DNA of 64,000 nucleotides from Gymnopus androsaceus JB14 (Eukaryota > Basidiomycota > Agaricomycetes > Agaricales > Omphalotaceae): NCBI GenBank assembly GCA_009733575.1, contig ML769522.1, positions 83,384-147,383 of the forward strand, given 5' to 3'. The notes under the pieces were generated by a model. The model saw only the letters and a list, made by a program, of their open reading frames with translations. It searched no databases and was not told the DNA's origin. Both the position numbers and the translations under genes were made by a program. How positions within the stretch are numbered: the stretch's first letter is position 1; every line of letters starts with the position of its first letter. Of this stretch, positions 1 to 10,182 are shown piece by piece.

Positions 1-953
1 TTGTCACCCAGTTTGAATATGGAAGGCTGGACTCTGCTGCTGGGTCCTGAACCACCGATGATGAGGAGACCTCGGGATGCTACGAGTTAGTTCAGCAGTA
101 TCCCCTTTGTAAACATATGTACATGTATGGTGTTGAAAGATAATGTATGTACAGTATCAAACAAGAGCAATGCATCCATTCCCCGTTACCAAGTTCATGA
201 TTGAGACAACAGTACAATACTTGAAATGAGATACGAATTTTATTGTTGAAGCATTGGGCGTGTCCTTCAGGTCCCAGTGTACACCAACCAACTGTAACTG
301 ACTACTCTGATGGAATGTGGACAGGGATGTTTCGGCTGTTGATGAGGAGAGGGGTGCTCCAACTTGACTGTGTCGCCCAAGAGCACCATCTCTACCACCC
401 CAATATTACCATTGCTCAGGGAGGCAGGATGTACTGCGTGTGACAAGGTTGGTGTAAACTTATGTTCAAAATCCTATACTTAAAATGAAGACAGGGCGCT
501 AACATTCAAACTCAGCAGATTGGTAATAACCTGTCAAACTAAGTTTAGCGCGCACGCAGCGGCCAGCGTTTCCCGGCGGAGCCGTCTGTTTCAGCACTCT
601 GCCGCATAAGCTCCGCGCAGCGGGCCCGCGGCAGCGTGGGGTCTGGGGGAACCCCCAGTGCTCCACGCAGTGGCCATCGCGGCCGGCGCCGCAATCTGAC
701 CTTCAAATTTATACTGTAGTTTCATGAAAACACTATTGGTGGTGCTGTCCTGAGCAATGGATTAAAGCCTCTACTTCAGACACCCACTTATGATTCTGCA
801 GTTCAGAGCAGTTTGTGTGAAAATTTTAGTTGGAACTACTTAATTTAAGGCAAATAAAGGAGAAATGTAATTAATCTGACATGAGATAAAATACTTAATC
901 TATGCATGTAAAAGTTAATCCTTCAAGAGCCCACTGCAGAGTGACAAGACATA
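1..953. other. gene-poor AT-rich stretch
   Basis: No coding sequence can be supported here; open frames are short and lack splice context or recognisable domains. Apart from the GC-rich island at 540-705, the stretch is AT-rich and unremarkable. Confidence 0.5.
540..705. repeat. GC-rich island with strong hairpin
   Basis: About 165 bp of very GC-rich sequence sits abruptly in AT-rich DNA. It contains a hairpin at 634-668: GCGTGG pairs with CCACGC, and inside it CTGGGGG and CCCCCAG close on a two-base AA loop. The sharp composition change suggests an inserted repeat, but no terminal repeats or target duplication were found. Confidence 0.4.
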
Positions 954-1666
954 CAGTATTTAACCACTCCTCTGTACACCAAATCCATATTTTGCTCACT
1001 ACGCATAAACTACCAAGATTGGTACTCTAATGAGTGTCCCATTCGAAAGCTGGGTATCAGAAGGGGTAAATCCCAAAATTGCATTCAATTTGGTGGAGAA
1101 ATGGATGTATGTGGCAGGATTGTTCTTGGATAAGCAAAAATGGTCAAAATCACTCCTTTGTACACCCCATTCTGCGGTTCTGGCATCTTTTGAGATGCGC
1201 TCTGTGCCTAAAATAATGTTTTTACAGTGCACCTATCTGAATGACACCTATCCTGGGCCCCAGGACCTCCGTAATATCACATATGACACTCAATGAACAC
1301 TTTCCCTATTCTCATCAAAACTATAAAATTTGAATTTCTCCTGAAATATTGGTGTCAAGTACCAACATATGGATATCTACATGATTGTAAAGCTCATCCG
1401 CATCTACTGACAACAAAATTATACCATGAAAAAAATTATTGATTGAATGATACCTGATTTCCTTTTTTGGCTTCCTATAAAAATTATACCAATCTATCTA
1501 CCCTGAGAGGGCATACATGAATATGTACATAGTTGAGTGTGTTGCACCTTGATACATCACATATCTTAAATTTGAACACCATTTGTACTTACCCAGATGC
1601 ATCCTGGCTTTGGAAAATGTTACTGTACAAAGGAGTGATCATGTACAAAGGAGTGGTTAAATACTG
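954..1666. mobile_element. TA-flanked inverted-repeat element (MITE-like)
   Basis: The left end reads CAGTATTTAACCACTCCTCT. The right end is its inverted copy, with one mismatch early in the repeat. TA lies outside both ends (952-953 and 1667-1668), as expected for Tc1/mariner-type insertion. A second pair of inverted motifs around GTACAAAGGAGTGAT (about 1148 and 1625) lies inside. The 713-bp interior has no convincing transposase, so it is probably non-autonomous. Confidence 0.7.
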
Positions 1667-1668
1667 TA

Positions 1669-2655
1669 CATGTATTATGGCTGAGTGAGTGAGTCAACTT
1701 CAAGCAGGATGTCAGCAGAGGTTAGTGTAAGGGAGAAACCCTTACAGTACAAGTTTCTCTCCAGTATGGTTTTACTCTTAAATTTCATTTATTCCACTTA
1801 TTCTTCATAAATTTTGAATCAATGCCTTCGTATTTACATGTTAAATTTTGTCCTCATACTAGGAACATACCAGTAATGCATTCAAAAATGTCCATACTGA
1901 AAAATATTTGTAAAACTTGATGAAATGTCTTCAAGCTTGGTAGTATATTAGAATATATACAATTGCAGAATTTAGCGGTTTTAGAGAATGTTGAGTGTTC
2001 CCAGGATGCATCAAAAATTGGCAGGCAATGCACTCTGATTTTGGCAGGCTCTGTAAGTGCATTTCCAATGTCCTTTGCTGGCTCTTGAATGAATGCTCAA
2101 CTTCATTTCCAACCTCCAGGATATAGTTATCCTTCTCAAATATACTTAGGGCATGTGGCTTGGGACATATAAGAAAATTTATTGCATTGTACCAAGACCG
2201 ATGAATCCAAATGCACCAGGAAAAGCATACTTCACAAAAGTCCTGAATATTTCAGTTTAAGTATTCTGCAAAAGTAAATTGATGGAATGCTAGAAAACAT
2301 GTATGAAAGTGTACAGTAAAAGTTCAAAGAAGAGCAAATGAGAATTGCACTCTCTACAAACTTTTCTTTGTCAAAAGTGCATCAATGGTATGTTCATCTG
2401 GAACTAACGGAGAAAATCTAAATATTCTTAAAATAATACCCTGAGGACCTCTGCCCGTGCCGTAGGCACGGGTCAAGCAAGCTTGTAGTCTCTTATAAAC
2501 AGACACTGGCAATTACACAATCGTAACGATGTGTAGCGATTTCGAAAAGAAACACGGAAAGATTCATGTTCATCCGAGAACGCATATGGATAGCCTATTC
2601 GCTGTTTCATTGCAGCACTCGCTAGGGCTCGTAAACAGCGATACACAAGAGTGAG
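1669..2655. other. no gene seen
   Basis: AT-rich, with no supported ORF. The only structured element is the hairpin at 2454-2472. Confidence 0.5.
2454..2472. repeat. perfect 8-bp hairpin, possible Helitron 3' end
   Basis: CCCGTGCC, loop GTA, then GGCACGGG form a perfect short stem in AT-rich DNA. Helitrons end in a GC-rich hairpin about 10 nt before CTRR. Here the tail is TCAAGCAAGCTTGTAG, which does not end in a clean CTRR, so the assignment is weak. Confidence 0.25.
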
Positions 2656-2959
2656 TTATACCGAAAATTCATGCTTCCTTCGCACATCGGAAGGAGCAGG
2701 GGAAGGAGAATCTGCGAAACCGTTCTGAACTTCGATGGGTGGCGAGTATAGGGTGAAACAACAAGAATAAGCCAAACTCACCACTGGCAAACGACTGCGA
2801 AGGACTTGAACAGCTGGACAAGGAGTCCTTTTCGGTGAGGGCAAAGGTCGTCGCTGTGACACTTTCAAGTTCGGCGGAAGAGAAAATGGAAGAGAGAGTT
2901 GTAGATGTGAACGGATAACTAATTGATGCCGATTGTTCTTCGTCCGATTTTGGTGGCAT
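2656..2959 (-). CDS. small hypothetical protein, possibly a truncated 5' gene end
   Basis: A two-exon model can be read on the minus strand. Exon 1 (2959-2782) begins with ATG and encodes an acidic, Ser/Thr-rich stretch starting MPPKSDEEQS. A 70-nt intron (2781-2712) has a GTGAGT donor and a TTCGCAG acceptor. Exon 2 (2711-2656) continues in frame and ends at TAA, giving 77 residues. No family is recognised. A good donor and acceptor joining in frame argues for a real gene, but the product is short and may be the surviving start of a longer gene. Confidence 0.4.
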
Positions 2960-2996
2960 ATTTCTGTCATTTCTGTTATCAAGGAGGAGAAAGATC

Positions 2997-3297
2997 TAAG
3001 CGCGCTCGACGGTCTCGCCGCAAGTCATCGTTGTCCATTTGTGAGCATATCAGGACAGCTCAGATAGTGGGTTGTGCTTGCTGAGTATCGAGATATTGAA
3101 AAGCCGTTTCAGTTCCTCCCTCTTCTCCGGGGAAACCCGATAACCTCCAAAGACGTCCGGATGGCCTCTTCTCTGTGGTCTTCAAAACTTCATTGTTATT
3201 GGGTACCTGTTGCTGGTGAGGTATATGATGACATGTTTCTGGGGGAGAGGATAGGAAGATAAGATGATGGTTGAACGATTTATTAAGCGCGCTCGAC
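2997..3297. repeat. 14-bp direct repeats flanking about 270 bp
   Basis: TAAGCGCGCTCGAC occurs at 2997-3010 and again at 3284-3297 in the same orientation. The two copies bracket 273 bp with no recognised content. This could be an insertion footprint or chance reuse of a GC-rich motif. Confidence 0.35.
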
Positions 3298-3302
3298 ACG
3301 GC

Positions 3303-3587
3303 CTAACTTCCTTTTTTTTTCATTACTCGCATCCGTCCAAATTTTCTTCCCATAGCTCCCAAATCATTCAAAAAGACCTGGATTCGTCTTTGGATGATTG
3401 CCCTTTTCACTAATCCAAATTTAAGAATGATTAAAACGAGCCACTTATTGGCGGGGATGGTTGTATTCATGGGGAGAAGAGCTATATCGTTAGATATTAC
3501 CGCAACCGGACTACCTCCGATTCTAGCTGTGACATGGTTCGGTGAATGACGCGTCCGCACGATTCGGAATGGTGAGAATCTCATCAT
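3303..3587 (-). CDS. unrecognised ORF (94 codons)
   Basis: An open frame with a basic C-terminus (GRMRVMKKKGS) and a short hydrophobic stretch (WLVLIILKF) near its middle. No domain, intron signal or homologous neighbour supports it. It may be a fragment of a decayed gene. The surrounding 3.6-4.2 kb contains two imperfect copies of a segment including GGTCTGCTTGGACT (about 3870 and 4028) and no convincing gene. Confidence 0.2.
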   Translation of the reverse strand: MMRFSPFRIVRTRHSPNHVTARIGGSPVAVISNDIALLPMNTTIPANKWLVLIILKFGLVKRAIIQRRIQVFLNDLGAMGRKFGRMRVMKKKGS

Positions 3588-4383
3588 TTCTATTGCTTGA
3601 TGCTTCCGCGTACTACTTGCAGACTTGCACTCTAATCTAAGGAAGTCTATACAACATTTCTACTGGGACGTTGGTCTTGGATGCCTTTTTATTATATCCA
3701 TCCACAACGCGCTTGCCGAACCTGGTCAGTTTGGATCCTTTCTGCTCCTGAGGCTGGCCGTCCTCTTGTTCCTGTAAGTCGCGTCAGCCAACTGCTTTTC
3801 CAAGAAGAACATCTTACTCAACTTGTTTTGCTTCCTCACTCTCTACAAGTGTCGGTGAATCAGAGTCTTTAGTGGTCTGCTTGGACTGCAAGATGTAAGT
3901 CGATGTCAAGTCCAGAGCGCCGTTTGGTCGACTTACTAGCTTGAGGTTGCTGACAGTGTTGGAGCTTGAGGACTGCTTCAAGCTATTGTCCTTTTGTGCT
4001 GTGGCTTCGGTGACCGAGTCCCCCGTGGTCTGCTTGGACTGGATGCAGCTCTGAGTGTCACGGCGCTAGTTAACTTGCTTGAACGCTTACCGACTGGACA
4101 CCACTATCAGACTCGATGGTATTCTCCAAGGTGCCGGCGCTTTTATCCATGGTTCCGTACAATGTCTGTCTTGAAGTCAGTACAAATTTCCATTCAAAGA
4201 TATCGATAATGCTCACCCTGACTTGTCAATAATGGTTACTCGAGACTGGGGGAAAGCTCGAACAGAGCCCATGCTTTATATAGCTTTCGCTTGTCCCAAT
4301 CGGTCCGTTATCAATATTCCAGTTTCAGAGGCAGCGCTTTACTATTCTCTTTTCATAGTCGGTCCGTTATCCATATCCAAAGT

Positions 4384-4834
4384 GTCTCCAGACCAGCCAG
4401 ATTTGACGGCGAGTGAGTCTCCAGACCAGGTCTCTATGTAGCTGTATTTCCCGACAATTAATTTGATTGCTGTTTCGTAGGTCTCCAGACTGATAAAGCT
4501 TTGTAAAAAAATGTCTCCAGACCAATTCACGTCTCGGAAAATGACATCAATGATGTCCCGCCGATGTGGAGAAGTGTCTCCAGACCAGGTTGCATCCCCG
4601 AACAGCCCAGACTTGACGGCTACTAACGAGTCTCCAGACCAAGTTTTTGTCCGTTTGCATTGAGCGACAATCAATAATTTGATTGCTGTGTTCGTAGGTC
4701 TCCAGGTTGATTAGAAAAGTCTCCAGACCAACTCACGTCTCGGAAAATGACGTTAATATGATGTCCCGTCGTTTACAGAGGTGTCTCCAGACCAAGTTGC
4801 GACAAGTTGCGACCGCAAACAGGTCTCCAGACTA
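4384..4834. repeat. array of a GTCTCCAGAC dyad motif within a degenerate ~210-bp tandem repeat
   Basis: The motif GTCTCCAGAC starts at 4384, 4417, 4481, 4513, 4576, 4630, 4719, 4783 and 4823, with a variant GTCTCCAGGT at 4698. GTCT and AGAC are inverted arms around CC, so each copy is a small palindrome; six copies or more are followed by CA. Longer flanks also repeat: a segment containing TTGATTGCTG and CACGTCTCGGAAAATGAC occurs twice about 208 bp apart, giving just over two degenerate units. No ORF is supported across the array. It resembles a protein-binding cluster or a satellite. Confidence 0.75.
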
Positions 4835-5919
4835 AGGATAGCATAATAAGGGATGCTTTCCTGTTAGCCGAGGCCTTTCGATTTACTTTCCAGAAGGATG
4901 CTTGAGGGACGTGTGCTGGGATTTATGGCGGTTTTATGGCAAAGAGAAGCGTAACGGTGCCGGAGTATGAAAGGGTTTCAAAGTCAATGGGTAAGTGCCT
5001 TTGTAAATGTGAGCGACTGTCAATTGATACGCAAAGAACTCGCTTCCTCACTCCTTTGCAAACATTCAGTGCTTGCACGGATAATATTAAGGCCAGATTC
5101 AGATATGAATAATTCAAGCGCAATTATATCTACTTTTCCACAGATGGTGCTCCAACCAAACAACATTCTTAGTGCGCAGGACGAAATATGTAGGTTCAAG
5201 CATAATATTCATGGCATGCAGAGCGTCCCACGCTGCTTTCCGCCCAAGTCACTTACCTACTTCTTTGGGAAGGAAGGAAGGTCTATTACGCGGCATGGTC
5301 CAAGTGCTGAACGCCGGTTCCAGAGCATTCGGCGTGGCAAGCACCGTTATCTCTGGGACTCCCGCTAGCTGTAAGGACGAGCTCGCAACAGACACAGTGT
5401 GTCGCTGCTGTAGATCCAGACAGTTTACAGGAGCCACCTACTTAATTACATGCATTAAGTATACTACTTATTTACGAGTCTCATTTCTATCTACTGTTTG
5501 ATATTATCAACAATATTGCTCCGGAACTGAGCCGCCATTCTTAAGTGGTTCATGACACAGTTGCCATAGGAGGTAGGGTCACTAGGAGCATTTGTCAAAC
5601 TCTTTCTAGTTCACTTTCAACCCAAACCATGATTTCTTCCCTTTAATTGGAGGGAGAAGCTTTCATTGAGTGCAGCTCTCACATATGTGTCTGCATCTGC
5701 AGGTCTTTTTCAGAAGTATGAAAGGGAGCAAACTTGCAAAGAGCCAGTATGAGCCAGCGGAATCAGATTCATTGTGGAGGCATAGGTAATGCCCATTTTC
5801 AAGAAATGGCTGCTTTGATAAAAGTTTTAGAGAATTCAAGTAGAAGGCAAAAATGCCTTTCGCATGTCAAAAAGCAGGTCAAAAGATTTGTTGGAAATGA
5901 ATCCACATCCATTGAATAT
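4835..5919. other. no supported gene; upstream-like sequence
   Basis: No frame shows a domain or a good splice pattern. Part of 5195-5290 (around GGCATGCAGAGCGTCCCA) resembles sequence at about 8470-8500 upstream of the second gene of the tandem pair. It may be a duplicated upstream region. Confidence 0.35.
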
Positions 5920-5991
5920 GGTCAAGTAGCTCAATGGTTAGAGCACTGCACCCGGTTTGGCAGGGGCCTGGGTTCAATCCCAAGCTTGGTC
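5920..5991 (+). tRNA. tRNA-like sequence (tRNA pseudogene or SINE head)
   Basis: The sequence folds as a cloverleaf. The acceptor GGTCAAG pairs with CTTGGTC (7/7, two G-T pairs). The D arm is GCTC/GAGC. The T arm has a perfect B-box, GGTTCAATCC. The A-box region reads TAGCTCAATGGTTAGAGCA. The anticodon arm is abnormal: CTGC pairs with GCAG around an enlarged loop CACCCGGTTTG, so no normal 7-nt loop or clear anticodon exists. A tRNA-derived SINE or a pseudogene fits better than a working tRNA. Confidence 0.6.
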
Positions 5992-6598
5992 ATTCTTTGT
6001 TATTCACAAGATTGGCCGCTAGTGTTAAGTGTAACCTCCATAGATAAGGTATAGGTCTACACAACCCATATACAGTATTTTACCTTCATGGGCAATTCAA
6101 GACTCAACATGAAGAACAACATGGGCAGCATTGCAAGCCTTCTGTGCCTTTTCCACAAAGTGGTTTGATAATAGGAAAGGTCTGGGCTGTCAAGGTTCAA
6201 GCGAAGTTTACTATCAACAGTCCACAAATAACAATGTCTATTGACGAAGTACATTTAGCGGGACAGGAGAATGTTATAGGTTGTCTACCAACAGTGTACT
6301 TTTAGTGGAACGCAACATGGTACAAAACAGTGCATGGTAATTGTCCGCTACCGTAATCAAAAACCTTTCATTGCAGTAGTCGCTTGGGCGTCTTGTGTCC
6401 CAGGAATTTAGGCCATCCGCTTCATGTGCTCTGCGGTAGCTCCAATTCCATCCTCGAGCATCCGACACCCGACCTACATCAAGCACGACTGTGACATTTA
6501 GCCACTTGTGAGTTCGAAGCAAAGACCGCAATGGTGCCGTGATACTCACTTGGTTGGGAACACGGACCGAAACAAAGGCCCTTCTGGCACGCCTTACC
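5992..6598. other. no gene seen; upstream region of tandem gene A
   Basis: Short frames only. The 3' part is the upstream region of the gene starting at 6654. Confidence 0.4.
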
Positions 6599-6605
6599 TA
6601 TAAAA
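6599..6605 (+). promoter_or_regulatory. TATA box of tandem gene A
   Basis: TATAAAA lies 49 bp before the ATG, in the context CCTATAAAAG. The paralogue has the same word 37 bp before its ATG, so it is a conserved promoter element of the pair. Confidence 0.55.
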
Positions 6606-6653
6606 GAGCGTCCGATCATTTTTCTTTCAGAAACACATTCTCATTTTACAGTC

Positions 6654-8128
6654 ATGGATCAGCCTCATACGCCAGATACGGATAACTTCTCCTCTCGCTT
6701 GCTTACGAACGTTATCAAAGTGGCGAGTAATATTCCCTTTGTTAGCTCGCTTGTACAGCGTACATCCAAGCCCACCCACCGAGTGGCACCCTACAGCGTC
6801 GCGAATACACCGAATCTGTCCCATGTCTCCGAAAATGGACTATCTACCACCCATTCCTCTTCTTCTTTTCTTTCCAGGCCGAGTTCGCGATCTTCCAGTA
6901 TTTCTTCTTTCTCCCGCTCCCAATCACCTCCGGATCGAGCTCAATCTGCCCACTCCGGTCAACGTCCGCCCCAAAGCATCCATCTGCATCAGCCGATTTT
7001 CATTTCCACCGCCGCTGCTGAGCAACAGGATGAAAATCACAATAATGGAATGACGTCTGACAAAATACCGAAGCCGCCTGGAGAGGCTGGAAGACCAAGC
7101 CGAGGCGGCTATAGCTTGAAAAATATCCTAACAGTCAAGCATAAATGGTCCTGCAAAGATCATGACAATGTCAGCGTAAGTATTCGATGCTTTCCCATCT
7201 CATTTTTCAACCAATCTAACCTCTGCATAGAAATTTATCAAAAAGCTGGTTCTGGAGCACTTGGACTACCGGCTACCCTTGACTGGTCAGTCTCCTGTTA
7301 AAATCGGCATTGTGAGGGACGAGGTGCGTATTACTATTGTGTTTATAACATATCTGATTGAGATATAAAGGCTGTTGCGAAGTTTCGCTTTTTGGATCGC
7401 TATGAGGATAACTGGGCTGTATATGACTTTATACGAAGTCATCTGAAATACTGGAAGACAAAGAATACTTACGGATATGGATCCGTAGTCAGAGTCTCGG
7501 ACCGCTTCGCATCCCTCGCCGCCTCTAGCTCTACGGCTGGAAACATTTCCCGCCCCTCTTCTCCCATACATGCATCGTCGGATCGCCTTCGGTCTGAATC
7601 GCCACATCCTAACCCGCTTCGCACGTTGGATTCTACTTCTTTGCTCGATTTGGCCACCTCAAAAATTGCCAGGCCATCTGGAGACCTCGGAAGAGCTAAT
7701 CATGGGGGTTATAGTCTAGAGACTTGTCTAGTAGGTGTCCACAACTGGTCTAATGAGGATTATAACGCGGTTATGGTGAGTATTCGCGCTGTCTGATCGT
7801 CCAATTTTTCAATTGATGGATCTAACCACCCGCCAGGGATTCATCAAAGAACTGGTTGCGGAACGTTTGGACTGCCGCTTGCCTTGGACTACGCATATAC
7901 AATATTCTCCAAATGAAATAGACTCCATCAGGATTGAGGTAAGTCGCGTTCTCTTTGCTCCTCCGAGTTTCTGATTTCTGACTGAGCGGCCAGGCTACCG
8001 CAAAATTCGACTTCTTGAATGCATACGATAATAACTGGGTTGTGGACGACTTCATACGCATTCAGCTGAAATATCAGAAAGCCATTTTGAGAAGGAAGGC
8101 TACAGGAAAATCTCGCTCGGTTTCATGA
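6654..8128 (+). CDS. two-domain protein of an unnamed basidiomycete family, copy A
   Basis: Five exons join in frame: 6654-7175, 7231-7323, 7371-7775, 7837-7938 and 7994-8128, giving 418 residues. Introns are 47-61 nt with canonical ends. A Ser-rich N-terminus precedes two copies of one domain. Each copy starts with a motif like KPPGEAGRPSRGGYSL, followed by W.....Y/D, FIKxLV, LD, an R-x-E, KFxFLxxY, NW.V.DFI and LKY. A second Ser/Pro-rich linker separates the copies. Each domain is split by introns at the same two places (before FIK and before the AxAKF segment), so the repeat arose by duplication of a whole exon set. No signal peptide or membrane segment is seen. I recognise no named domain and assign no function. 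Confidence 0.75.
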
Positions 8129-8605
8129 TTGCCTAATATTGTATGCAATTTTCGACATAACTTGAACTTACTTAGACTTACGGAGTATGCTCGTCGAAGA
8201 GTTACTCCGATACTTGGAATCTTACGATATTTCACTTCTGCCGGACCCGGGGTGTCCAACCTACACCAATCTATTGGTCCATTCTGTTCCTTTTAAGTAC
8301 CACTTGTATAAATGTGCGATTACTGGGATATGAATCATTCGACTCGGATGCTCACCACTCTTTCATTCTTAGGTCAAACTTAGTACCAGGCTTGGACATA
8401 GAGCTTGTATGCATCAGGCATGATTCGCTTTGCACTTTACGAACAAGCATGCTGCTTAACATGCATCGCGCGCACCGCATGCAGAGCGTTCCATGCATAG
8501 TTCTTATTGGGTGAAAAATCCGCCTTCAGGGCGAGTGTCAACTTCCAAGAATGTTCAATACAAGACCTACTTCTTTGGAACAATGCTGTTTCGGTAGACC
8601 ATACC
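8129..8605. other. intergenic between tandem paralogues
   Basis: Holds the 3' flank of gene A and the upstream region of gene B. No other gene is supported. Confidence 0.4.
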
Positions 8606-8612
8606 TATAAAA
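8606..8612 (+). promoter_or_regulatory. TATA box of tandem gene B
   Basis: TATAAAA in the same CCTATAAAAG context as upstream of gene A, 37 bp before the ATG. Confidence 0.55.
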
Positions 8613-8648
8613 GCGGACCCGTTTTTTCTGCAGGAACAGGTTACAGCC

Positions 8649-10182
8649 ATGGATCAGCTTCATACGCAAGACGACAACTCCTCTGGTTTACTCACACACC
8701 TTATTAAAATGGCGAGTGATTATATTAGTGAGCTTGTACAGCGTACCTCCAAGCCCAATCGTCGGTTTTCACCTTACAATATCGCAAATAAACCGAGTCG
8801 ATCCCGTGTCTCCGACCATGCATCCCCCGCCTATTCCGATTCTTCAATTTTGACTCGGAGGAGCTCGCGATCTTCCAGCAGTTCTTCTTTCTCTCGCTCT
8901 GAGTCATCTCCAACTCGACCTCCATTTACCCAACGCTCCCAGCAACGCCCTCCTCGCAGTTTGGAGGGCATGCATTTACATCAGCGAAATTTTGCATCCG
9001 CTACTGTTGCTGAGGAGCCGAACCGAAATCACTATACTGGGTCGCTGTCTGATCAAATTCCGAAGCCTCCTGGAGAGGATGGAAGACCTAATGGAGGAGG
9101 TTATAACCTGGAAAATGTTCTAAAGAATGTTCATGGCTTGTCCAGTGAAGAATATGAACGTACCAAGGTAACGTATTTGAGATTACCATCTTACTTTTGA
9201 ACTAATCTAGCTTTCCCATAGAAATCTATCAAAGAATTGGTTTTGAAGCACTTGGACTGCCAGTCATCTATCACTCGTCAGTGTCCTATTAAGCTCAGCT
9301 ATGTAAGAGATGAGGTACGCTTTCAATGTTCCTCTATACCCTCATGCCTGACTGACAATAATGTGACTAGGCTATCGCCAAGTTCGGGTTTCTCGAGCGA
9401 TACGAGAACCACTGGGTGACCGATGATTTCATCAGGAAGAATCTGAAATATCAGAACAAAACACCGGTCCAACCCACTGACGCAGGGTCAAGGAAAACTT
9501 TAGCACCCAAATCTCGCCTGCTGTCCAGTCACCCTTATCGTGAGCGCAGGCGTGGTGTACCACCTTGCAGTATCACCTTATCTACCGCGGCCTCCCGTTC
9601 TAAAGCTGGCATTGCGTCGAGCTCAGTGTCAGCTTCCCGCCCCTCTTCTTCTACACGTACTCCGTCGTCGATTAGATCTCGATCCGAATCACCATGCACA
9701 ATGGACGCCGCAGGCTGTTCTCCCACTTTGCAATTGGTCGCCCCGAAGATCGCGAAGCCGTGTGGAGAGGCCGGAAGGCCTGGACGTGGAGGTTACAACT
9801 TGAAGGATATCTTAGAAAGGATGCATAATTGGTCCTATAAAGATTACTGTGCTGTCCAGGTATGAATCAACACTGTCCCGTCTCTTTGTAATTACCCGTC
9901 TAATCTCCCGGTAGGCCTTCATCAAGAAGTTGGTTCTGGAACGTTTGGACTGCCGCTTGCCTTGGACTACGCATATACAACATTCTCCAGTCGAAGTAGA
10001 CTCCATCAGGATTGAGGTGAGTCTCGTTTTCTTTGCTCCTTCGAGTTGCCAATTTCTGACCGAGTGGCCAGGCTACCGCAAAATTCGAATTCCTAAACGC
10101 ATACGATAACAATTGGGTTGTGGACGACTTCATACGCAGTCTGCTGAAATATCAGAGGGGCGTTTTGAGAAAGGAGGCTTAA
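8649..10182 (+). CDS. two-domain protein of the same unnamed family, copy B
   Basis: Exons 8649-9167, 9222-9314, 9371-9859, 9915-10016 and 10072-10182 join in frame to 437 residues. The architecture is identical to copy A: Ser-rich N-terminus, domain 1 (motif KPPGEDGRPNGGGYNL), Ser/Pro-rich linker, domain 2 (KPCGEAGRPGRGGYNL). The last two exons and the intron between them are far more like copy A than the first-domain exons are. That suggests local gene conversion or uneven constraint. The tandem placement and shared promoter words point to recent duplication and probably shared expression. Function is unknown. Confidence 0.75.

Noticed and set aside
243..443. 66-codon plus-strand frame
   Set aside because: Short, with no domain, splice or neighbour support.
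1030..1296. 88-codon plus-strand frame
   Set aside because: It falls inside the TA-flanked inverted-repeat element and shows no transposase or other domain.
4384..4834. Possible CRISPR array
   Set aside because: The repeats are 10-12 bp and palindromic with irregular spacing, the flanks themselves repeat, and the DNA is clearly eukaryotic.
6739..7053. Second plus-strand frame in tandem gene A
   Set aside because: Shadow of the Ser-rich exon 1; it lacks the conserved motifs.
9540..9803. Alternative frames overlapping the linker of tandem gene B
   Set aside because: They are out of frame with the conserved domain and arise from the Ser/Pro codon bias of the linker.
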